From Flavobacterium sp. UBA5153 (GTDB lineage Bacteria > Bacteroidota > Bacteroidia > Flavobacteriales > Flavobacteriaceae): DNA of 64,000 nucleotides. Shown in pieces: positions 1-10,541 of the stretch (position 1 is the first letter of the stretch; the number at the start of each line of letters is the position of its first letter). The notes under the pieces are model-generated. The model did not search any database and was not told the DNA's origin. It was given only the letters and a program-made list of their open reading frames with translations. The stretch spans positions 62,001 through 126,000 of the forward strand of contig DHXP01000078.1 of NCBI GenBank assembly GCA_002413745.1. The letters run 5' to 3'. The translations under genes and the position numbers were made by a program.

Positions 1-12
1 AATTTTTTTTAA

Positions 13-636
13 ATGCCAAAATTTAAAAACGTACTTCAAATAAAAGTTACATTAAAAAACTTTAAACCCAGTATTTTCAGAACTTTTTATTTCCCTGCCG
101 ATAAAGGTTTTCTAGAGCTTCACGCTGCGATTCAAGAAATAATGGGTTGGGACACAGAGCACCTTTTTGCATTTAGAAAAGGAAGAGATTTAGAAATTGG
201 AATATCTTCAAAGGATGATTTTTTTGATTTTAATCACACTATTTTAGACATTTCAAAAACTAAACTCGAAGGCTTTCTTGAAGCTCCCAAAGACACGATT
301 ACTTATGAATATGATTTTGGTGACAGTTGGGAACATAAAGTGGAGGTGCAAAAAGTATTTTCAGAAATCGAATTGCCTCAATTACCGTTCTGCATAAAAG
401 GAGCAAATGCTTGCCCAATTGAAGATTGTGGCGGTGTTCGGGGTTATGCTAATATCCTCGAATTAATGGATGACAAAAAACATCCAGATTATGAAGAAAT
501 GAATGAGTGGTATGATTTTGAAAATTTAAAACCTTGCCAATTTGACATAGATGAGGTCAATGATCAATTATTGGATTTTAAAGATTGTATAGCTTATCAT
601 AAGAGTATTGTCAAGGAAATTAAATCCTCAATATAA
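13..636 (+). CDS. Plasmid pRiA4b ORF-3 family protein
   Basis: A 207-aa soluble protein. The N-terminal half has the pattern of the pRiA4b ORF-3 (PF07929-type) fold: an opening beta-strand region followed by a helix carrying IQEIMGWDTEHLFAF (about residues 41-55) and a later YEYDFGDSWEH block (about 98-108). The GDSWEH segment is the usual signature of the family. A Cys-rich stretch (CIKGANACPIEDCGG, about 127-141) is also typical. Family members occur on chromosomes and near mobile elements and have no established biochemical function. The ATG at 13 starts only 12 bases into the window, so the promoter lies outside. It ends at a bidirectional terminator shared with the convergent pnp gene. 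Family call is confident; role unknown. Confidence 0.8.
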   Translation: MPKFKNVLQIKVTLKNFKPSIFRTFYFPADKGFLELHAAIQEIMGWDTEHLFAFRKGRDLEIGISSKDDFFDFNHTILDISKTKLEGFLEAPKDTITYEYDFGDSWEHKVEVQKVFSEIELPQLPFCIKGANACPIEDCGGVRGYANILELMDDKKHPDYEEMNEWYDFENLKPCQFDIDEVNDQLLDFKDCIAYHKSIVKEIKSSI

Positions 637-642
637 AATGAA

Positions 643-674
643 AAACCCCGTTTCAAATGAATGAAATGGGGTTT
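643..674. terminator. Bidirectional terminator between the pRiA4b-like gene and pnp
   Basis: A 13-bp inverted repeat (643-655 with 662-674, one G-T pair) with a 6-base loop. It is bounded by an A-run on one side and Ts on the other, and lies between two convergent genes. Confidence 0.75.
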
Positions 675-707
675 CCTATAAAGAACCTTTAGTAAACTAA
701 GATCTGA

Positions 708-2843
708 TTACTCTCTTCTTTCCTCACGTGGAGGTCTTGGCAAAAGCGCTTTTCTTGACACTTTTTCTTTGCGTGTTTTTGGATCCATACCAAGGTATTT
801 CACTTGAAAAACATCGCCCATTTTCACTACATCAGAAACGTTTTCGGTGCGTTCCCAAGCTAGTTCAGAAACGTGAAGCAATACTTCATTTCCTGGAGCG
901 GCAAGATATTCTACAACGGCTCCAAAATCAAGCATTTTGATTACTTTGACATCATAAGCTTCTCCCACTTGTGGTTTGAAAGTTAATGAGTCAATTTTGC
1001 GTAATACTGCTTCGATTCCGTCAGGATCAGTTCCAAGAATTTCAACAATACCTTGCTCATTTTCTTCGTTGATAACGATGGTTGTTCCGGTAGATTTTTG
1101 CAATTCTTGAATCACTTTTCCACCAGGTCCAATCAATGCACCAATAAATTGACCAGGAATAGTTACTTTGATAATTTTCGGAGCATATTTTTTAACCGTT
1201 GGTCTTGGCGCAGCCAAAGTTTCGATTATTTTTCCAAGAATATGCAAACGTCCATCACGAGCTTGAGCTAAAGCTGCCTCCATAATGTTGTATGCTAATC
1301 CTTCGATTTTGATGTCCATCTGGCAAGCGGTAATTCCGTCAGCAGTTCCAGTTACTTTAAAGTCCATATCTCCCAAGTGATCTTCGTCACCAAGAATATC
1401 AGACAATACAGCAAATCTGTCACCTTCTGTAATTAATCCCATTGCAATACCAGAAACGGGTTTGATCATTTGAATACCGGCATCCATCAAAGATAATGTT
1501 CCGGCACAAACTGTTGCCATTGAAGATGAACCGTTAGATTCTAATACTTCAGAAACGATACGAATGGTGTAAGGACAATCAGCAGGAATCATATTTTTCA
1601 AGGCTCTTTGAGCCAAGTTTCCGTGACCTACTTCTCTTCTTGAAGTTCCTCTTAGAGGTTTTGCTTCACCTGTAGAGAAAGGAGGGAAGTTATAATGCAA
1701 ATAGAATCTTTCTTCTCCTTGTTGAGATGGAGAATCAATTTGGTTGGCTTCTCTTGAAGTTCCTAAAGTAGTTGTTGCCAATGCTTGAGTTTCTCCTCTA
1801 GTAAATAATGCTGAACCGTGAACAGATGGTAAATAACTTACTTCAGCCCAGATCGGTCTGATTTCGGTAGTTTTTCTTCCGTCCAAACGAGAACCTAAAT
1901 CTAGGATTACGTTACGAACGGCTTCTTTTTGTGCTTTAGAGAAATATTTTCCGATTAAGTCAGCATTTTCAGCCGCTTCTTCTTCAGTAAATAAAGCTTT
2001 TACTTCATCTTTTACTAATGAAAACTGCGCTGTTCTTTCTTGTTTTGATGTTCCTAATTTTGCAATAGCATAGCATTTATTATAAGAAGCTGTTTTTACT
2101 TTTTCGTAAATGGCTGCATCTTCTCTCTCCTGATCGTAGATTCTCACTTCTTTTTTTCCAAAAGCCGCAACTAATCTTTCTTGAGCAGCAATTTGAAGTT
2201 TGATGGCTTCGTGAGCAAATTTAATGGCTTCCACCATTTCTGCTTCCGAGATTTCTTTCATTTCACCTTCTACCATTGCGATAGAATCTTTAGATGCACC
2301 AATCATCATATCAATATCAGATGATTCTAATTGAGTGCGACTTGGATTGATGATAAATTTTCCGTCAACTCGTGCAACACGAACTTCTGAAATTAAAGTG
2401 GAGAATGGAATATCAGACAATGATAATGCTGCCGAAGCTGCCAATCCTGCCAAAGCATCCGGCATCACGTTTTCGTCATGGGACATTAACTGAATCATAA
2501 CTTGTGTTTCGGCGTGATAATCCTTTGGAAAAAGCGGACGCAAAACACGATCCACTAATCTCATTGTCAAAACTTCGCTGTCGCTAGGTCTTGCTTCTCT
2601 TTTGAAAAAACCACCTGGGAAACGTCCTGCTGCAGCAAATTTCTCGCGATAATCTAATGTTAAAGGCAAGAAATCAACTCCTGGTGTTGCTTTTCGGGCA
2701 GATACTACTGTTGCAAGCAACATAGCATCTCCCATTTGTACTACTACTGAACCGTCAGCCTGTTTGGCTAATTTTCCGGTCTCGATTGAGATGCTTCTGC
2801 CATCTCCTAAATCGATTACTTCTCTTGAAACTTTTGGAATCAT
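708..2843 (-). CDS. pnp: Polynucleotide phosphorylase
   Basis: A 711-aa protein of the usual PNPase length. It degrades RNA 3' to 5' phosphorolytically, releasing nucleoside diphosphates, and acts in mRNA turnover in the cytoplasm. Two RNase PH-like domains are separated by a helical region. The N-terminal one contains the [12 protein letters not shown] segment; the second contains the [17 protein letters not shown] and [17 protein letters not shown] blocks. A KH domain with [11 protein letters not shown] (about residue 577) and an S1 domain (about 625-700) follow. The gene lies directly downstream of rpsO on the same strand, a common arrangement, but a clear hairpin separates them (2963-2986), so pnp may have its own promoter or depend on read-through. 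Confidence 0.98.
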   Translation of the reverse strand: MIPKVSREVIDLGDGRSISIETGKLAKQADGSVVVQMGDAMLLATVVSARKATPGVDFLPLTLDYREKFAAAGRFPGGFFKREARPSDSEVLTMRLVDRVLRPLFPKDYHAETQVMIQLMSHDENVMPDALAGLAASAALSLSDIPFSTLISEVRVARVDGKFIINPSRTQLESSDIDMMIGASKDSIAMVEGEMKEISEAEMVEAIKFAHEAIKLQIAAQERLVAAFGKKEVRIYDQEREDAAIYEKVKTASYNKCYAIAKLGTSKQERTAQFSLVKDEVKALFTEEEAAENADLIGKYFSKAQKEAVRNVILDLGSRLDGRKTTEIRPIWAEVSYLPSVHGSALFTRGETQALATTTLGTSREANQIDSPSQQGEERFYLHYNFPPFSTGEAKPLRGTSRREVGHGNLAQRALKNMIPADCPYTIRIVSEVLESNGSSSMATVCAGTLSLMDAGIQMIKPVSGIAMGLITEGDRFAVLSDILGDEDHLGDMDFKVTGTADGITACQMDIKIEGLAYNIMEAALAQARDGRLHILGKIIETLAAPRPTVKKYAPKIIKVTIPGQFIGALIGPGGKVIQELQKSTGTTIVINEENEQGIVEILGTDPDGIEAVLRKIDSLTFKPQVGEAYDVKVIKMLDFGAVVEYLAAPGNEVLLHVSELAWERTENVSDVVKMGDVFQVKYLGMDPKTRKEKVSRKALLPRPPREERRE

Positions 2844-2962
2844 AATTTTTTTTTGTGATTAAACAATGGGTTCTAGTTGTGTTGTAGTTGTCGTTGTGCG
2901 TAGTTAATGCCTAAAACCCAATGAAAAACCAAACTTTTTTTGTAAAAAATGTATTAAAACAA

Positions 2963-2986
2963 AAAGAGGCACTTTCGCACCTCTTT
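2963..2986 (-). terminator. Terminator after rpsO
   Basis: Read on the minus strand this is a 10-bp stem with two wobble pairs and a GAAA tetraloop, followed by a T-rich run. It lies between the rpsO stop and the pnp start, so it could attenuate transcription into pnp. Confidence 0.7.
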
Positions 2987-2994
2987 ACTATTGA

Positions 2995-3261
2995 CTATTT
3001 TCTGATATTCAATACTTTGATAATCTCACGATATCTGTTGATTTCTGTTTTCTTCAAGTAATCCAACAAAGATCTTCTTTTACCTACCAACAAAACTAGT
3101 GAACGCTCTGTGTTATAATCGTGACGATTTTTTTTCAAATGCTCAGTTAAGTGGCTAATTCTGAAAGTGAATAAAGCGATTTGTGCTTCTGACTTTCCTG
3201 TGTTTGTTACTTCTCCGTGTTTAGCGAAGATTTCTTCTTTAACTTCTTTAGTTAAGTACAT
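2995..3261 (-). CDS. rpsO: 30S ribosomal protein S15
   Basis: An 88-aa protein, the standard length for S15. It binds 16S rRNA in the platform of the small subunit and helps nucleate its assembly. Family hallmarks visible are TGKSEAQIALFTFRI near residue 22, the HLKKNRHDYNTERSL block (about 41-55) and a C-terminal YR(E/D)IIKVLNIRK. The gene sits just upstream of pnp and has a strong Bacteroidota-type promoter at 3318-3348. Confidence 0.98.
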   Translation of the reverse strand: MYLTKEVKEEIFAKHGEVTNTGKSEAQIALFTFRISHLTEHLKKNRHDYNTERSLVLLVGKRRSLLDYLKKTEINRYREIIKVLNIRK

Positions 3262-3317
3262 TCCAATATTATTTAAATGATTTTTATGTATGTCCTACAT
3301 CTATTGCAAGACGGCTG

Positions 3318-3348
3318 CAAAGGTAATTTTTATTTTTGAAATTGCAAA
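3318..3348 (-). promoter_or_regulatory. rpsO promoter, TTTG-N19-TACCTTTG
   Basis: On the minus strand a TTTG box (3345-3348) lies exactly 19 bp upstream of TACCTTTG (3318-3325). This fits the Bacteroidota primary sigma factor consensus. It lies 57 bp upstream of the rpsO ATG. Confidence 0.8.
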
Positions 3349-3420
3349 CGAATGGGGTCATAAGTTTGCAAGGCTATGGGTTTAGGGTTAAACTTTTAAA
3401 CCCATAACTTAAAAAAATCA

Positions 3421-3876
3421 CTAAAATAACTTGGCGATTTCACCATTCACAAACTCCAAAAATCGTTCGTCGGCTGCTGTAAAAGGATCTAAAACGTGAC
3501 TGTCAATGTCAATTTGTCCAATGTTTTTGCCATTTACGAATAAAGGAACCACGATTTCTGACTTCACCGTGAAACTGCAAGCGATATAATTGTCTTGTGC
3601 GGCTACATCTGGAACAACAAAATTCTCGTTAGAAACCGCGACTTGTCCGCAAATGCCTTTTCCAAAAGGAATTACAGTGTGGTCTGTGGGTGCGCCTACA
3701 TAAGGACCAAGGAGTAACTCTTCTTTTTCGCCGTTGCGAAAATAAAAACCAACCCAGTTATAATAACCAACTGAGTTTTTGAGAAGTTCGCAAATTTTTA
3801 AAAGTTTTTCTTCTTTTGAAATCACTAAATTTGAAGTAATTTCGGTTACTTTTGGTTTTAATTCTTCGAAAGTCAT
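3421..3876 (-). CDS. GAF-domain protein, free methionine-(R)-sulfoxide reductase-like
   Basis: A 151-aa single GAF-domain protein of the YebR/fRMsr type, which reduces free methionine-R-sulfoxide with cysteine chemistry. Recognisable features are YNWVGFYF (about 39-46), LLLGPYVGAP (55-64), the FGKGICG motif with Cys76, NYIACSFTVKSEIVVPL with Cys100, and IGQIDIDSHVLDPF near the C-terminus. The two cysteines match the conserved pair of the family. It is divergent from the exosortase gene xrtF; a TACTTTTG -7-like box (3894-3901) lies upstream without a clear -33 box. The gene is commonly found next to XrtF in flavobacteria, but a functional link is not shown. Confidence 0.85.
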   Translation of the reverse strand: MTFEELKPKVTEITSNLVISKEEKLLKICELLKNSVGYYNWVGFYFRNGEKEELLLGPYVGAPTDHTVIPFGKGICGQVAVSNENFVVPDVAAQDNYIACSFTVKSEIVVPLFVNGKNIGQIDIDSHVLDPFTAADERFLEFVNGEIAKLF

Positions 3877-3949
3877 AGTCGCAAATTTTTATGCAAAAGT
3901 ATTTAAATGTGGCTGTCTAATTTTATATAAATTTGTTAAAAATTCAATT

Positions 3950-4507
3950 TTGAAAAAGTATTTAATCCTCTACAAACCATTTCTCCTGTTTTTAGGGAAG
4001 TTTTTGTTGACTTATTTACTTTTGACATTTGTTTATGAAAGTTACCTTGGTCAATTTGATGTCAAGAAATTTGAAGATGACGGGTTTACCCAATTAGTGG
4101 CCAAACAATCTAAAGATTTGTTGGTTTTTTTTAATTACGATGCCAATATTGCGACAAATGCAAACGAGCCAGGCATAAATTTATTCTATAATCAAAAAAT
4201 TATGGCCCGAATTATCGAAGGCTGTAATGGTTTGAGTGTAATCATTTTGTTTATTTCATTTGTAATTGCATTTTCAGGAAAAATAAAACCAACTATTTTA
4301 TTTATAATTGGCGGGAGTTTGCTCATTCATATTCTGAATGTTTTTCGAATCGCACTTTTGTGTATTTTAATGTATTATTTCCCTAGACAAGAACACCTTT
4401 TGCATGGGGTATTTTTTCCGTTGTTTATCTATGGAGTGGTTTTCGTGTTGTGGATTATTTGGGTCAATAAATTTTCAAAATATGCTACGAAAACTATTCA
4501 ATCATAA
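3950..4507 (+). CDS. xrtF: Exosortase family protein XrtF
   Basis: A membrane protein of about 185 aa of the archaeosortase/exosortase superfamily. I place the start at the TTG at 3950, because the reading frame upstream runs into the divergent GAF gene and the family N-terminus (KKYLxxYKPFLLFLGKF) begins right here. The protein has several hydrophobic segments. The superfamily catalytic residues are visible: Cys in EGCNGLS, Arg in NVFRIALL and His in LLHGVFFP, the Cys-Arg-His triad of transpeptidase-like exosortases. A TAAATTTG -7-like box lies at 3928-3935, so the 5' leader would be very short. The next gene overlaps its 3' end by 26 bp. No matching sorting-signal protein was seen in this window. 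Confidence 0.88.
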   Translation: MKKYLILYKPFLLFLGKFLLTYLLLTFVYESYLGQFDVKKFEDDGFTQLVAKQSKDLLVFFNYDANIATNANEPGINLFYNQKIMARIIEGCNGLSVIILFISFVIAFSGKIKPTILFIIGGSLLIHILNVFRIALLCILMYYFPRQEHLLHGVFFPLFIYGVVFVLWIIWVNKFSKYATKTIQS

Positions 4508-4925
4508 AGTCAGAATTGCCTTGGCGATGCTTCTTGTTGTCTTATTAGCTTTGGTTCGGGCTTATGAAGACGTTTTGTTTTATGACCCTTTTTTGAATTA
4601 TTTCAAGACCGATTATTATAATTTGCCATTACCAGAAATCGACAATCTTCAATTATTTTTCGGTTTGTTTTCCAGATATTTTCTGAATACGACACTATCT
4701 TTAGGTGTAATTTATGTCTTGTTTAAAGATTTTGAAGCTGTCAAATTCGCTTCTATATTGTATCTGTTGTTTTTCATAATCCTTGTTATTACCTTCTTTT
4801 TCGTGCTTTCTTTTTTTGGCGAAGCCAATAAAATGACCTTGTTTTACATTCGGAGGTTTCTCATTCAACCTATTTTTTTATTGTTATTTCTTCCAGCATT
4901 TTATTACCAAAAGCAAACCAAGTAA
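4482..4925 (+). CDS. Exosortase F system-associated membrane protein
   Basis: A 147-aa integral membrane protein translated from the ATG at 4482, overlapping the end of xrtF by 26 bp, which implies coupled translation. Several hydrophobic segments are visible: residues about 9-23 (RIALAMLLVVLLALV), a middle pair around YFLNTTLSLGVIYVLF and SILYLLFFIILVITFFF, and a C-terminal one ending at PAFYYQKQTK. The RAYEDVLFYDPFLNYFK segment after the first helix is typical of the small protein that accompanies XrtF in flavobacteria (TIGR04127-type). Its job is unknown; the constant pairing suggests it helps the sortase. In-frame upstream codons are shadows inside xrtF. Confidence 0.85.
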   Translation: MLRKLFNHKVRIALAMLLVVLLALVRAYEDVLFYDPFLNYFKTDYYNLPLPEIDNLQLFFGLFSRYFLNTTLSLGVIYVLFKDFEAVKFASILYLLFFIILVITFFFVLSFFGEANKMTLFYIRRFLIQPIFLLLFLPAFYYQKQTK

Positions 4926-4980
4926 TTTTATCGTACCTTTAGTTTTCCATTTGATTTGATAACAGTTAAATCACGAACTA

Positions 4981-5811
4981 ATGAAAATAGTTAAACATTC
5001 TGGAAATATTGTTGATTATGACCCAACAAAACTCAAACACTCCCTCTTGAAATCCGGCGCAAGCCAATTAACGGCATCAGCCATTTTGAATACTATTGAA
5101 AAGGAAATCTATGAAGGAATTTCCACCAAACAAATCTATAAGATGGCTTTTGGTTTATTAAAAAAAGTTTCTAGTTCTCATGCTGCCCGATATAATTTAA
5201 AAGAAGCCATCAGATTATTGGGTCCGGCAGGGTTTTTCTTCGAAAAATATATCGCCCGCCTTTTTTCATCGGAAAAACACGAAACCAAAATCAATTTGAT
5301 TTTACAAGGCAAATGCGTTTCACATGAAATAGACGTTTTAATCAAAAAAAACAATGTCATTGCCATGATTGAATGTAAATTTCATTTAGGAAAAGATGCC
5401 AATTCTGATGTTAAGGTTCCCATGTATATTTTATCTCGGTTTAATGATTTGAAAGAAAATCGACATATTATTTTCGAGACGAATGATGTTATTTCCAAGT
5501 GCTGGATAGTTACAAATAATCGATTTACGACTGATGCCATTGATTTTGCGAAATGTTCAAGCCTGAATTTATTAAGTTGGAATTATCCTGAAAACAATAA
5601 TTTAAAAACCAAAAACGACTCCAGTCACCTCTATCCGGTTACATGTCTTACTACTTTGTCCCTTGCCGAAAAAGATAAATTATTAGTGCTGGACGTGATT
5701 TTGGTAAGAGAGCTAATTAATAATTCTGAACGTTTGGAACAAATTGGATTGAATACCAATAGAATAAAAAACGTACTGAAAGAAGCGTCAGAACTGTGTG
5801 AATATATTTAG
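4981..5811 (+). CDS. ATP-cone domain fused to PD-(D/E)XK endonuclease-like domain
   Basis: A 276-aa protein. Residues 1 to about 85 look like an ATP-cone: it opens VKHSGNIVDYDPTKLKHSL, with a GISTKQIYKMAFGLLKK helix and an AARYNLKEAI segment, as in nucleotide-sensing domains of ribonucleotide reductases and NrdR. Residues about 86-200 resemble a Mrr-like PD-(D/E)XK nuclease: Glu89 in FFEKYIARL, Asp118 in HEIDVLI, then Glu131-x-Lys133 in MIECKFH. The C-terminal 80 residues are not recognised. It is 34 bp upstream of a beta-CASP nuclease on the same strand, so the two probably form an operon. Inference: an ATP/dATP-gated nuclease. Substrate (DNA or RNA) cannot be told from the sequence. Confidence 0.75.
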   Translation: MKIVKHSGNIVDYDPTKLKHSLLKSGASQLTASAILNTIEKEIYEGISTKQIYKMAFGLLKKVSSSHAARYNLKEAIRLLGPAGFFFEKYIARLFSSEKHETKINLILQGKCVSHEIDVLIKKNNVIAMIECKFHLGKDANSDVKVPMYILSRFNDLKENRHIIFETNDVISKCWIVTNNRFTTDAIDFAKCSSLNLLSWNYPENNNLKTKNDSSHLYPVTCLTTLSLAEKDKLLVLDVILVRELINNSERLEQIGLNTNRIKNVLKEASELCEYI

Positions 5812-5845
5812 AAACGATTTTTTATTAATTTAAAATGAAACTCAG

Positions 5846-7201
5846 ATGAAAATTAAATTTATTGGCGGAGCTGGTACCGTTACCGGTTCAAAAACATTAG
5901 TTGAAAGCAATGGTGTCAGGATTTTGATAGATTGCGGGCAATTCCAAGGTATTAAGCCTTTGCGGGAACTCAATTGGGAACCATTGCCCATTTTACCTTC
6001 GACAATAGATTTTGTGTTGCTGACCCACGGTCATTTGGATCATTGCGGCTGGTTGCCAAGATTAGTAAGCCAAGGTTTTAAAGGAAAAATTTATTGTACC
6101 AGCCCAACAAAAGATATTGCCAAACTTATTCTTTTGGATAGTGCCAAAATTCAGGAAGAAGAAGCGGATAGAGCCAATAAGGAGAAGTATTCCAAACACG
6201 AAATTGCCGAACCACTTTATACCGTGAAACAAGCCGAACAAGTTTTTCCGCTTTTTAGAGTGATTAAAACCAATGAACAAATTCCTTTGGATGCTGAAAT
6301 TTCTGCTGTTTTCACCAATGCTGGACACATCATTGGCGCTTGTAGTATCGAATTAAATTTGGAAAACAAAATCTTGGTTTTTTCAGGGGACATAGGCCGT
6401 GATAATGATGTGTTAATGTATCCGCCAACCAAACCCCAAAAGGCCGATTACATATTTCTGGAAAGTACCTATGGAAATCGTCTTCATCCCAATACAGATG
6501 CTAAAGCGGAACTCGAGATGTACATCAACAATACGGTTCAAAGAGGCGGTACAATCATCATTCCGAGTTTTGCCGTAGAGCGTGCGCAAACAGTCATGTA
6601 TTTGCTGTGGCAGCTCAAAGAGGAAGGAAAAATTCCTAATATTCCGTATATAATTGATACGCCAATGGGAATTAGTGCGTTGGATCTTTTTTCCAAAAAC
6701 AGAAAATGGCATAAATTACCGGAACAGCATTATGTAGGAATGTGCAAAATGTTTTCAATGATTTCTGATTATCAAGAAACCATTGAAACCATTTATGACA
6801 AACAACCAAAAGTGGTTATTGCGGCCAGCGGAATGATTACTGGTGGAAGGGTTTTGAGTTATTTAGAACGTTATATCGGCTTGCCGGAAACTACGGTAAT
6901 CATCATTGGCTACCAAGCTGAAGGAACGCGTGGTAGAAAATTATTGGAAGGTGCCAAAGAAACTAAAATATACGGGAAATATTATGAAGTAAAAGCTAAT
7001 GTTTTAGAAATCGAAGGGTTGTCTGCCCACGGTGACCAAAAAGATTTGCTCAATTGGCTTTCTGTTTTAGAAAATAAACCGACTAAAGTGTTCTTGGTTC
7101 ATGGCGAAAATCAACCAGCTGATGAGCTTCGAATAAAAATTACTGAAAAATACCATTTTGATTGCACCGTTCCTTTGATGGGGCAAGAGTTTGATTTATG
7201 A
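5846..7201 (+). CDS. MBL-fold/beta-CASP ribonuclease-like hydrolase
   Basis: A 451-aa protein of the metallo-beta-lactamase beta-CASP group related to YSH1/CPSF73-like RNA-processing nucleases. The zinc site motif HGHLDH is at residues 61-66. Further ligands are in AGHIIGACSIEL (about 159-170) and FSGDIGRDND. The beta-CASP region contains GTIIIPSFAVERAQ. The C-terminal RMMBL segment has GLSAHGDQKDLLNWL and KVFLVHGE, which supply the last histidines. All expected metal-binding residues appear to be there, so it should be active. Bacterial members are often annotated as exonucleases; true substrates are poorly known. It follows the ATP-cone nuclease gene closely. Confidence 0.88.
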   Translation: MKIKFIGGAGTVTGSKTLVESNGVRILIDCGQFQGIKPLRELNWEPLPILPSTIDFVLLTHGHLDHCGWLPRLVSQGFKGKIYCTSPTKDIAKLILLDSAKIQEEEADRANKEKYSKHEIAEPLYTVKQAEQVFPLFRVIKTNEQIPLDAEISAVFTNAGHIIGACSIELNLENKILVFSGDIGRDNDVLMYPPTKPQKADYIFLESTYGNRLHPNTDAKAELEMYINNTVQRGGTIIIPSFAVERAQTVMYLLWQLKEEGKIPNIPYIIDTPMGISALDLFSKNRKWHKLPEQHYVGMCKMFSMISDYQETIETIYDKQPKVVIAASGMITGGRVLSYLERYIGLPETTVIIIGYQAEGTRGRKLLEGAKETKIYGKYYEVKANVLEIEGLSAHGDQKDLLNWLSVLENKPTKVFLVHGENQPADELRIKITEKYHFDCTVPLMGQEFDL

Positions 7202-7327
7202 AAAATGAAGGTGGAAATTTAAATTGTATTAAATATTTATTAAATATTTAGAAATGCCTTGCCTTGATAGTGCAGTTTTGCCAAATTATAATTACTTTCA
7301 CAACCAAAAATTTTTTAAAATAGTTTT

Positions 7328-8002
7328 ATGCATAATTTTGACTGGAAGCAATTAGTAAACCCAGAGTTCTATATTTTATTGGAATTTGGTGGAATTAAAA
7401 TAGGATTGTTTGTTTTGCTTTTTATAATTTTTGCCGAAACAGGCTTGTTTGCCGGATTTTTTCTGCCTGGAGATAGTTTGTTGTTTTTGGCAGGTATTTA
7501 TAGTGAATTATTGACACGACAAATATCAATGAGCAATGACTTGGCTAATGTAGTTTTATTGTCTTCATTAGTTTCTTTGGCAGGTGTTTTCGGTAATGCG
7601 GTTGGATATTGGTTTGGAGTAAAAGGAGGCACTTATCTTTATAGAAAGGAAGATACTTTTTGGTTTAAGGAAAAGTACCTTTTGCAATCCAGGGATTTTT
7701 TCGAAAAGTATGGGGGAAAAGCAATTGTTTTCGCGCGATTTTTGCCCATTTTCAGAACTTTTGCACCTATAGTTGCCGGAATTGCTGGAATGGATAAAAA
7801 GAAATTTATGTTTTATAATATTGTGAGTTCCGTTCTTTGGTCTTTCAGCTTGATTCTTGCAGGGCATTATTTATCAGCTCTGTTTTTGGAAAAATTCAAC
7901 ATCGATTTAAAAAGTCATATAGAATACATTGTTATTGTCATTGTTCTAATCACAACTGTTCCTGTCTTATGGAAGCTTTTGAAAAAAAGAGTGCATATAT
8001 AA
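7328..8002 (+). CDS. DedA/VTT-domain membrane protein
   Basis: A 224-aa integral membrane protein of the DedA (SNARE-associated, VTT domain) family. Evidence includes the FAETGLFAGFFLPGDSLLF segment (about residues 35-53), the re-entrant region GNAVGYWFGVKGG (about 96-108) and the conserved FxxxYGGKAIVFARFLPIFRTFAPIVAGIAGM block (about 118-150). The last has the Arg and Pro residues characteristic of the family. DedA proteins are linked to membrane homeostasis and to flipping of undecaprenyl phosphate or phosphatidylethanolamine; which applies here is not deducible. It ends at a strong bidirectional terminator facing groEL. Confidence 0.9.
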   Translation: MHNFDWKQLVNPEFYILLEFGGIKIGLFVLLFIIFAETGLFAGFFLPGDSLLFLAGIYSELLTRQISMSNDLANVVLLSSLVSLAGVFGNAVGYWFGVKGGTYLYRKEDTFWFKEKYLLQSRDFFEKYGGKAIVFARFLPIFRTFAPIVAGIAGMDKKKFMFYNIVSSVLWSFSLILAGHYLSALFLEKFNIDLKSHIEYIVIVIVLITTVPVLWKLLKKRVHI

Positions 8003-8022
8003 AATAAAAACTTGATAAACAT

Positions 8023-8057
8023 AAAAAAATCCGAAGCTATAAACTTCGGATTTTTTT
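8023..8057. terminator. Bidirectional terminator between the dedA-like gene and groEL
   Basis: A perfect 14-bp inverted repeat (8023-8036 and 8044-8057) with a 7-base loop, A-run on one arm and T-run on the other. It serves two convergent genes. Confidence 0.9.
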
Positions 8058-8094
8058 TACATTATATTTTTCGACTTTTGACTTTCGACAAGGT

Positions 8095-9747
<1,653 letters not shown>

Positions 9748-9792
9748 TTAATGAAGGGACAAGTCGCGACTTGTCCGTACTTTTGTTGTAAT

Positions 9793-10068
9793 TTAGATGA
9801 TTGCTAAAATATCATCCTCACGCATTATCAAATAATCTTTTCCTTCTAATTTCAATTCCGTGCCTGCATATTTTCCGTAAAGCACGCTATCGCCAATTTT
9901 CACAGTCATTTCGTGTTCTTTTGTGCCATTTCCAACAGCGACAACAGTTCCTTTCTGTGGTTTTTCTTTTGCGGTATCCGGAATAAAAATCCCTGAGGCG
10001 GTTTGGGTTTCAGCAGCAACGGGTTCGATAAGAACTCGGTCTGAAAGTGGTCTAATATTTAAAGCCAT
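9793..10068 (-). CDS. groES: Co-chaperonin GroES (10 kDa)
   Basis: A 91-aa lid protein for GroEL. The opening [12 protein letters not shown] motif, the mobile loop [20 protein letters not shown] (about 21-40) and the closing [13 protein letters not shown] are diagnostic. It precedes groL on the same strand and is presumably co-transcribed with it. The upstream secG operon ends at a terminator at 10155-10184, so groES must have its own promoter between 10069 and about 10150; no clear TAnnTTTG box was found there. Confidence 0.98.
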   Translation of the reverse strand: MALNIRPLSDRVLIEPVAAETQTASGIFIPDTAKEKPQKGTVVAVGNGTKEHEMTVKIGDSVLYGKYAGTELKLEGKDYLIMREDDILAII

Positions 10069-10154
10069 ATCTATTGTGTTTTTTATGATTAATTTGATTA
10101 AATCTGATTTCAGAAATTATGCCAACTGATAAAGACTGACATTTTTTCTTAAAA

Positions 10155-10184
10155 AAAATGCCAGCATCGTCAGGCTGGCATTTT
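10155..10184 (-). terminator. Terminator after secG
   Basis: A perfect 11-bp inverted repeat (10155-10165 and 10174-10184) with an 8-base loop. On the minus strand it is followed by a run of Ts, and it lies just past the secG stop codon. Confidence 0.85.
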
Positions 10185-10202
10185 GTGTATTTTGTGTAAA
10201 AG

Positions 10203-10538
10203 CTATTTTACTGGATTTGTTCCGGCAGGCGTGTTTTGAACAGGTGCAGTTTTTACCGGAGCTGTGGTTTCTGTTTTATCTATAATTTTAGAATCGGTAT
10301 CGCTTAACGAACCTCCAAAACTTAAACTGGAAAGCATTATTAATGCAATTAATATGGCAGCTAATGTCCAAGTACTTTTATCAAGAAAGTCTGATGTTTT
10401 TTGAACTCCACCCATTTGAGTAGACCCTCCAAATGAAGATGACAATCCACCACCTTTAGGGTTTTGAACCATTATTACTACAATCAGTAGAAAGCAAACT
10501 ATTGTTATTAAAACTAAAAAAATTGAAAATGTGCTCAT
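10203..10538 (-). CDS. secG: Preprotein translocase subunit SecG
   Basis: A 111-aa inner-membrane protein, part of the SecYEG channel. It has two hydrophobic helices (about residues 5-25 and 55-73). The linker VVIMVQNPKGGGLSSSFGGSTQMGG is the SecG signature (Q-N-P-K-G-G-G-L). The C-terminal tail is rich in Thr, Pro and Lys, as in many Bacteroidota SecGs. The gene starts 3 bp after the stop of the upstream TPR-like gene, so the two form an operon. Confidence 0.95.
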   Translation of the reverse strand: MSTFSIFLVLITIVCFLLIVVIMVQNPKGGGLSSSFGGSTQMGGVQKTSDFLDKSTWTLAAILIALIMLSSLSFGGSLSDTDSKIIDKTETTAPVKTAPVQNTPAGTNPVK

Positions 10539-10541
10539 TGT

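Noticed and set aside
728-1271. Plus-strand frames inside pnp
   Set aside because: Shadows of the pnp coding sequence.
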